A stretch of DNA of 64,000 nucleotides from the NCBI GenBank assembly GCA_902805475.1, contig CADCSX010000007.1, forward strand, positions 1,054,001-1,118,000, given 5' to 3'. Shown here in pieces: positions 60,136-64,000 of this stretch; positions within the stretch are counted from its first letter, which is position 1, and each line of letters begins with the position of its first letter. A model generated the notes under the pieces. The model ran no database searches and was not told the origin of the DNA. It saw only the letters and a program-made list of their open reading frames with translations. Position numbers and translations under genes: made by a program. This DNA is from Entonaema liquescens. Lineage: Eukaryota; Ascomycota; Sordariomycetes; Xylariales; Xylariaceae.

Positions 60136-60697
60136 TTATTTGAGAGTGCCGGACTTCTTAGCAGTATACGTAGCGATGAGGTCCATCAGCGGCGGCGACA
60201 GGCAGTCGTAGGTCTCGAGGCCGACCTGGTGCAGCTTGTCCCTGACCTGGCCGATGTTCGCCGGGTCGAAGCCCTGCTCGATGATGCTGGAGACGAAGGC
60301 GGCGAACTGGGGCTCCTGCCAGCCCTTCTGGGGGCTGAGCTCGGCGTGCACGAAGTCGAGGCCCTTGAAGGCGTGGTCGATCTCGATGCGCCCGTACAGG
60401 TGCGTGCCGCAGGCCGTGCAGGCGTGGCGCTGGATCGCGGCCTTGGGGTCCACGACGCTGAGCTTGGACTCGTTGGCCGTCACGGACAGGTTGGCCCGCG
60501 GCACCACGCCCACGATGCTGAAGAGCGCGCCCGCGGGCTTCCAGCACTTGGAGCACCCGCACGCGTGGTTGTGCGCTACGTTGGAGCTGAGGGTTACGGC
60601 GACGGGGTCCGTGGCGCATTTGCAGTACAGCGTGCCGCCGGAGAAGTTGGGGTCGCCTTTGGTGATGCCGTTGTCGAGGAGGGGTGTAGGAAACCAT
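60136..60697 (-). CDS. Glutathione-dependent formaldehyde-activating (Gfa) family protein
   Basis: This zinc-binding protein of the Gfa/CENP-V family is historically annotated as S-(hydroxymethyl)glutathione synthase, feeding formaldehyde detoxification. The enzymatic role of fungal members is not firmly proven. Single exon, about 186 residues. Zinc ligand motifs: [21 protein letters not shown] and [13 protein letters not shown]. The conserved C-terminal half includes [34 protein letters not shown] and ends [21 protein letters not shown]. The first available ATG (60697, good context) is out of frame with the conserved body. A G-run at 60681-60684 (C-run in the coding sense) would need one base fewer; 562 minus 1 is a multiple of three. 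Third-position GC is very high compared with neighbouring genes, so the opposite strand also shows long spurious frames. Confidence 0.85.
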
Positions 60698-61409
60698 TCT
60701 TGCTTTTTTTTTCTTCTTCTCTTCGGTGTGTGTGCGTATGTGTGTGCTTTACTTTAATCTAGTCGAGGCTCAGACAACCTTTCGATCAACCAGGACGACT
60801 ACTAGATGTCTTTATAGGGCCGCACACTTGTGCTGGAAACGAGGGGAATACCCCAAGAGTCTCCATCTACGGCACTGAGCATCCATCCATCCATCTCCGA
60901 GATAGTCCGTGAAGCTCGGTTGGGGGATGAGGAGAGAGCGCGGATCACAGTGGCATCTTACGTATACATCTCAGCTACAGGATGGCGTGCTTTGTGATCT
61001 TTGGGGGGGAGGGTTCTTGGAGATCCGCTACATGCAGCAAGCACTGCGGATTGATATAGCCGGTATCGTCAAGACGGCTCCAACACCATGTTCCACAGAG
61101 GCACGGCAGATGAGATTGTCTGTACAGAGGGGACGAATATATCGGAGATGAGTCGGGATCGTGGAGATAGGTGAGCATGGGCGCCCTGCGGTCACCTTTA
61201 CGCTTCCCGACCGGCAAATTTATAATTGGAGGCCATGGGCTCTTGGCCAACTACAAGGGCGAAATTCACCGTCGGCCAATCATAGCGGGATATGACGAGC
61301 TTGGTTGCCGCATTAGACCATCTATTCGATATACACACGCTTTCGATTTTATTCCTATGCTTAGGTAGGCATTCAATCAAAACCGAGCACGCTCAACAAC
61401 AAGCTCTAG
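60698..61409. other. Intergenic region; promoter of the Gfa-like gene
   Basis: About 710 bp. It includes the Gfa promoter on the left and the 3' flank of the SnoaL-like gene on the right. CA/TG-rich and purine tracts (60700-60750) form the presumed Gfa leader. A short ATCC repeat lies at about 60883-60897. No gene is seen. Confidence 0.45.
60811..60816 (-). promoter_or_regulatory. Possible TATA box of the Gfa-like gene
   Basis: On the minus strand CCTATAAAGA lies about 115 bp upstream of the 60697 ATG. The spacing suits a short leader. Confidence 0.4.
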
Positions 61410-62029
61410 TTAAGATTTATCCTCATTCTCCGCGAGAGCACGGTTTAAAAGTAATCCATCTAGATACGCTCGAACTTGAACAATCTTGTCGTCCCTCCAC
61501 CGCGTCGACCAGGAGTAAGTATTATTATATACCAGACCTGAGAAGAACTGTCAATAACTTCACTACCTCTCGGCGAAGCTGTCGTGTGACACACCCACGA
61601 ACGTCAACCCGCATAGAGCTCACGCCAAGGGAAACTGCAACAATTGGGGAATATATTTACTCCTTGTGGAGGTGATAAATTACGCATCGTATCAGGTAAT
61701 AAATAACAGAGAGGGAGCTTACCGTTCTTGCATATCCCATCCGCGACCATTTCGACCACAGCCCATTCCTCGACCTCTCCGCCAATGACACCGGTAATCT
61801 GGAGTTTCAGAGGGCCGGCGAAAAGACCGCCGGTTCGCGAGGTCGCCTTGGACATCACAGTCGCCTTGTCGTAATAATGGTCCGATAGCGCGTGTGGTCC
61901 CATAATCGTCCAGTCAACATCATCGGCGACAAAGCTATAGAAAGTAGGTACGTCGCCTGCGGCGAGGTGGGCGAAGATCTCGCTGATCCGCGCCTTGGTT
62001 GGATAGGGTGAGTTCGGCGTGGTCGACAT
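61410..62029 (-). CDS. SnoaL-like / NTF2-fold protein
   Basis: This is a 144-residue protein of the SnoaL-like (NTF2-fold) superfamily, which includes small cyclases, isomerases and ligand-binding proteins; the function is not deducible. Exons are 62029-61723 and 61537-61410, separated by a 185 bp intron, long for this window. The start is MSTTPNSPYPTKARISEIF. The frame is open upstream to other ATGs, but this one fits the family's usual beginning. Typical features: IFAHLAAGDVPTFYSFVADDVDWTIMG (helix and cavity entrance), GGLFAGPLKLQITGVIGG, VVEMVADGICKNG and, after the splice, YNNTYSWSTRWRDDKIVQVRAYLD. The second exon was found by looking for the missing WRDDKIVQVRAYLD strand. The splice keeps the frame (donor GTAAGC, acceptor CAG). 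Such proteins are common in accessory fungal loci, but no biosynthetic neighbours are present here. Confidence 0.75.
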
Positions 62030-63404
62030 CGTATCTCCCTTACTCCGGGTATAATCGGTACTTGGGTAGGAGACGAAAGTGAGGCGGCAGCATGCTTCTA
62101 GTACCAGTAAGGGGCACCTCCTTATGTACAAGAAGGCTCCCGGAGATAGTCAATCAAACGCCGTGTAGGTGAGAGTTGATAGTCGCCTTGCAATAGGAGT
62201 TCATTCGGTGCGGGGTATCTAACGCACCGAGAGGTATAGCCAAGGACTGGCTTTGGTGTAGTTGTAAAAACGTAGAGCCCTTAATTCCGGAAGTGTTTTC
62301 AACAGCTACGGGGATATCCAGGTAAGTAGGTGCCTAGGTAGCTACGGGTTCGCTCATAAGGATACTGGTCCCGAAACGCTGTATACGGAAGCTTAGCTAG
62401 CAACAAAAGTCTCCGTAGATAATCGGAGTAAAATCTGATAGTAAAGAGCTCTTTTGGTACGACCTGAAGGATGACTAGGTGTAAGATGTAAATCATGCTA
62501 CCTCGAACACCACCACGTTCGTATAAGAATTCAGTACCTATAGTAGTATATATAATTGTCTTTATAGGCCTTGGGTTTAGATTTAATCTCCTACTATACA
62601 CTTGATCTTTATTCCAAGGACACTGATCTCTATCATGACAAGTTATATGAGGAAATATAAAGTATAGCTTCTTTGAGAATAGTGGCCAACTAGTATAACT
62701 ACCAGAGTAGATATATTTGTGGTTGCTGATAGTTACTAAAATATACGTAGATCACGCCGTTCTCAGAATTAGTTGAGAAGTAAAGCAGGAAGCTTATTGG
62801 GAAGTTCTGATATAATTAGGAGAATAATTAGGAGACATGCTTGAAGACCATATCCCCCGGTGGTTGATAAATGTTTAAATTAATAGCCTTGATATGAGTT
62901 ATGGCGGAACTATGCACTCTTTTAAGCCAAACAGGTAAGACATGATCGCTAGATATTCTAGAGTTTTAGAAATACAATATCGATTCCTAGAATATGTTCC
63001 AAATGAACGAACTGATCCATTACACTAGGACCATCAATTTCTTATTCAACATTCATCGACTCATAACTTACTCGTACAGCGTACCCAACCGACCAGCGGA
63101 TCAAGTACACGTAGGGGAGGCAACAAAACAGCACCGAAACCTCCGTAGGAAAGAACCACCTAAAAGTGACAATCTAACCCCCTATTCCGTCCCCATCCGC
63201 TTATTTCTCAGCCTTAACCTTACTCTTTGACTCCTCGTCTTCTTCTTCTCCGTTCAGTCTTATAGAAAAAAAAAAGGGGGTCGGCATCGACCAAAGCTCA
63301 AAGCTTTTATCTAACCTACCATGCCCAATACAGTATCCCATCCCATCCCATCCTATCCCATCCTATCCTATCCTATCAAGACACAACCCCCGCCTCCCAC
63401 CCAT
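62030..63404. other. Intergenic region upstream of the SnoaL-like gene
   Basis: About 1.37 kb, moderately AT-rich in the middle (62300-62990). No supported frame is seen. A pentamer repeat lies at the right end. The left end is the SnoaL promoter. Confidence 0.45.
63335..63377. repeat. ATCCY pentamer tandem repeat
   Basis: About eight and a half copies of ATCCC/ATCCT in a row, a short pyrimidine-rich microsatellite in the 3' flank of the gene at the right edge. Confidence 0.85.
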
Positions 63405-64000
63405 TCAAATCGCCCCCTCCCCCTGATCCTCGACCTCGACCTCAAACCTCGGGATCCCCCTCCCGCTACAAAACCGCGTGAGGTCATCATCCTGGTACAG
63501 CTCCATATTCAGGTCGTACTCCTCGTCGTGCAAGTTCCTAATACTCGCGCGGCGCAGGCGTACGACGCCCGTCCACTTAGCATTGTTCCTATTATTATTA
63601 TTATTATTATTGTTGTTGTTGTTGCTGGTGGTAGTGGTAGTAGACGACGACGACCCGTCCTTATCAAACGCCGCGGCGTGCCGCGTCACGTACGTCACCG
63701 CCGTGCTCTTGAGCGCCTGCACGCTGGCCTTGCAGCTGGCGAGCACGCGCGCCTCCCCGTGGCCCAGCCACCGGATCGTCAGCGCGATGTCGTACAGCCG
63801 CGGGTTGGGGTTGGGGTTAGTCATCCCGCGGGGCGGCGGGGGCGGGGGCGGGAAGTTGTTATTATTGACCTGCCGGGGTATGCTGCGCGGGTTGGGGGGC
63901 GAGTAGTTTACCGGTGGGGGGATGGACATGTTGCGCGAGACTGGGGGCCAGGAGGGGCCGCCAGGATGGGGTTTAGGGGCCGGTGTGACGGAGCTGTATC
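63405..64000 (-). CDS. Uncharacterised proline/asparagine-rich protein, 5' end beyond the window
   Basis: The frame is open from the right edge to TAG/TAA at 63405-63407, giving at least 198 residues. An internal ATG at 63929 is not necessarily the start, because the frame continues upstream with proline-rich sequence (KPHPGGPSWPPVSRN). Visible features: a Pro/Asn-rich N-terminal part with a run of seven prolines, a compact segment (LYDIALTIRWLGHGEARVLASC, VQALKSTAVTYVTRHAAAF), a Ser/Thr/Asn homopolymer stretch, then WTGVVRLRRASIRNLHDEEYDLNMELYQ and an acidic end. I do not recognise a family. GC is high at third positions. Confidence 0.55.
   Translation of the reverse strand, partial: YSSVTPAPKPHPGGPSWPPVSRNMSIPPPVNYSPPNPRSIPRQVNNNNFPPPPPPPRGMTNPNPNPRLYDIALTIRWLGHGEARVLASCKASVQALKSTAVTYVTRHAAAFDKDGSSSSTTTTTSNNNNNNNNNNNRNNAKWTGVVRLRRASIRNLHDEEYDLNMELYQDDDLTRFCSGRGIPRFEVEVEDQGEGAI
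63589..63656. repeat. Coding trinucleotide repeats (Ser-Thr-Asn tract)
   Basis: ATT/GTT, GTG/GTA and GAC triplet runs on the + strand encode, on the minus strand, Ser, Thr and an Asn run of about eleven. It is a codon-repeat microsatellite inside the partial gene and likely variable between strains. Confidence 0.85.

Noticed and set aside
60158..60762. Long open frames antisense and in other frames across the Gfa-like gene
   Set aside because: Very high GC3 removes stop codons. Their translations are low-complexity Arg/Gly/Ala/Val-rich sequences, while the Gfa frame has clear zinc motifs.

Overview
The window is nuclear DNA of a filamentous ascomycete (Pezizomycotina, most likely a Sordariomycete). 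The evidence is: many short spliceosomal introns (about 53-82 bp) with GTAAGT-like donors and CTAAC-like branch sites; a fungal gene set (Zn2Cys6 regulator, BimB/Esp1-type separase, Pik1, Kri1, NC2-alpha, SIRT4-like sirtuin, Mmt-type metal carrier); and extremely AT-rich blocks of the kind left by repeat-induced point mutation (RIP). The species cannot be named from sequence alone.

Layout. 1-9.1 kb is an AT isochore with no gene. It holds decayed tandem arrays and patches that have lost G or lost C on one strand. 9.1-16.6 kb is an accessory-looking stretch: an Ayr1-like short-chain dehydrogenase, a second AT-rich block (12.44-13.60 kb), and a five-exon major-facilitator transporter with one frame break. 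17.4-29.5 kb is conserved housekeeping: an RBBP6-like RING/RS protein lacking the DWNN domain, a Rab5 GTPase, Kri1 (divergent from Rab5), and a 1124-residue Zn2Cys6 transcription factor. 29.5-36.8 kb is a 7.3 kb stretch with no convincing gene. 36.8-48.0 kb holds separase, a small mitochondrial membrane protein, a SIRT4-like sirtuin and an Mmt1/2-like metal transporter; the last three are all mitochondrial by prediction. 48.9-64.0 kb holds D-xylulose kinase, a C-terminally truncated alpha/beta-hydrolase, NC2-alpha, PI 4-kinase Pik1, a Gfa-type (glutathione-dependent formaldehyde-activating) protein, a two-exon SnoaL-like protein, and a proline/asparagine-rich protein running off the right edge.

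The genes do not form one pathway or a recognisable secondary-metabolite cluster. The most useful cross-cutting observation is that several conserved genes each carry single-base frame breaks: the MFS transporter, separase twice, Pik1, the Gfa-like gene, and possibly the RING/RS gene. In each clear case the summed exon length becomes a multiple of three when one base is added or removed. Separase and Pik1 are essential in model fungi, so residual indels in the assembly are more likely than decay. I found no CRISPR array, rRNA, tRNA, intact transposon, virus or toxin gene, and no clearly new system. The least ordinary items are the RING/RGG/RS protein, the strand-asymmetric RIP pattern and the 7.3 kb gene-free interval.
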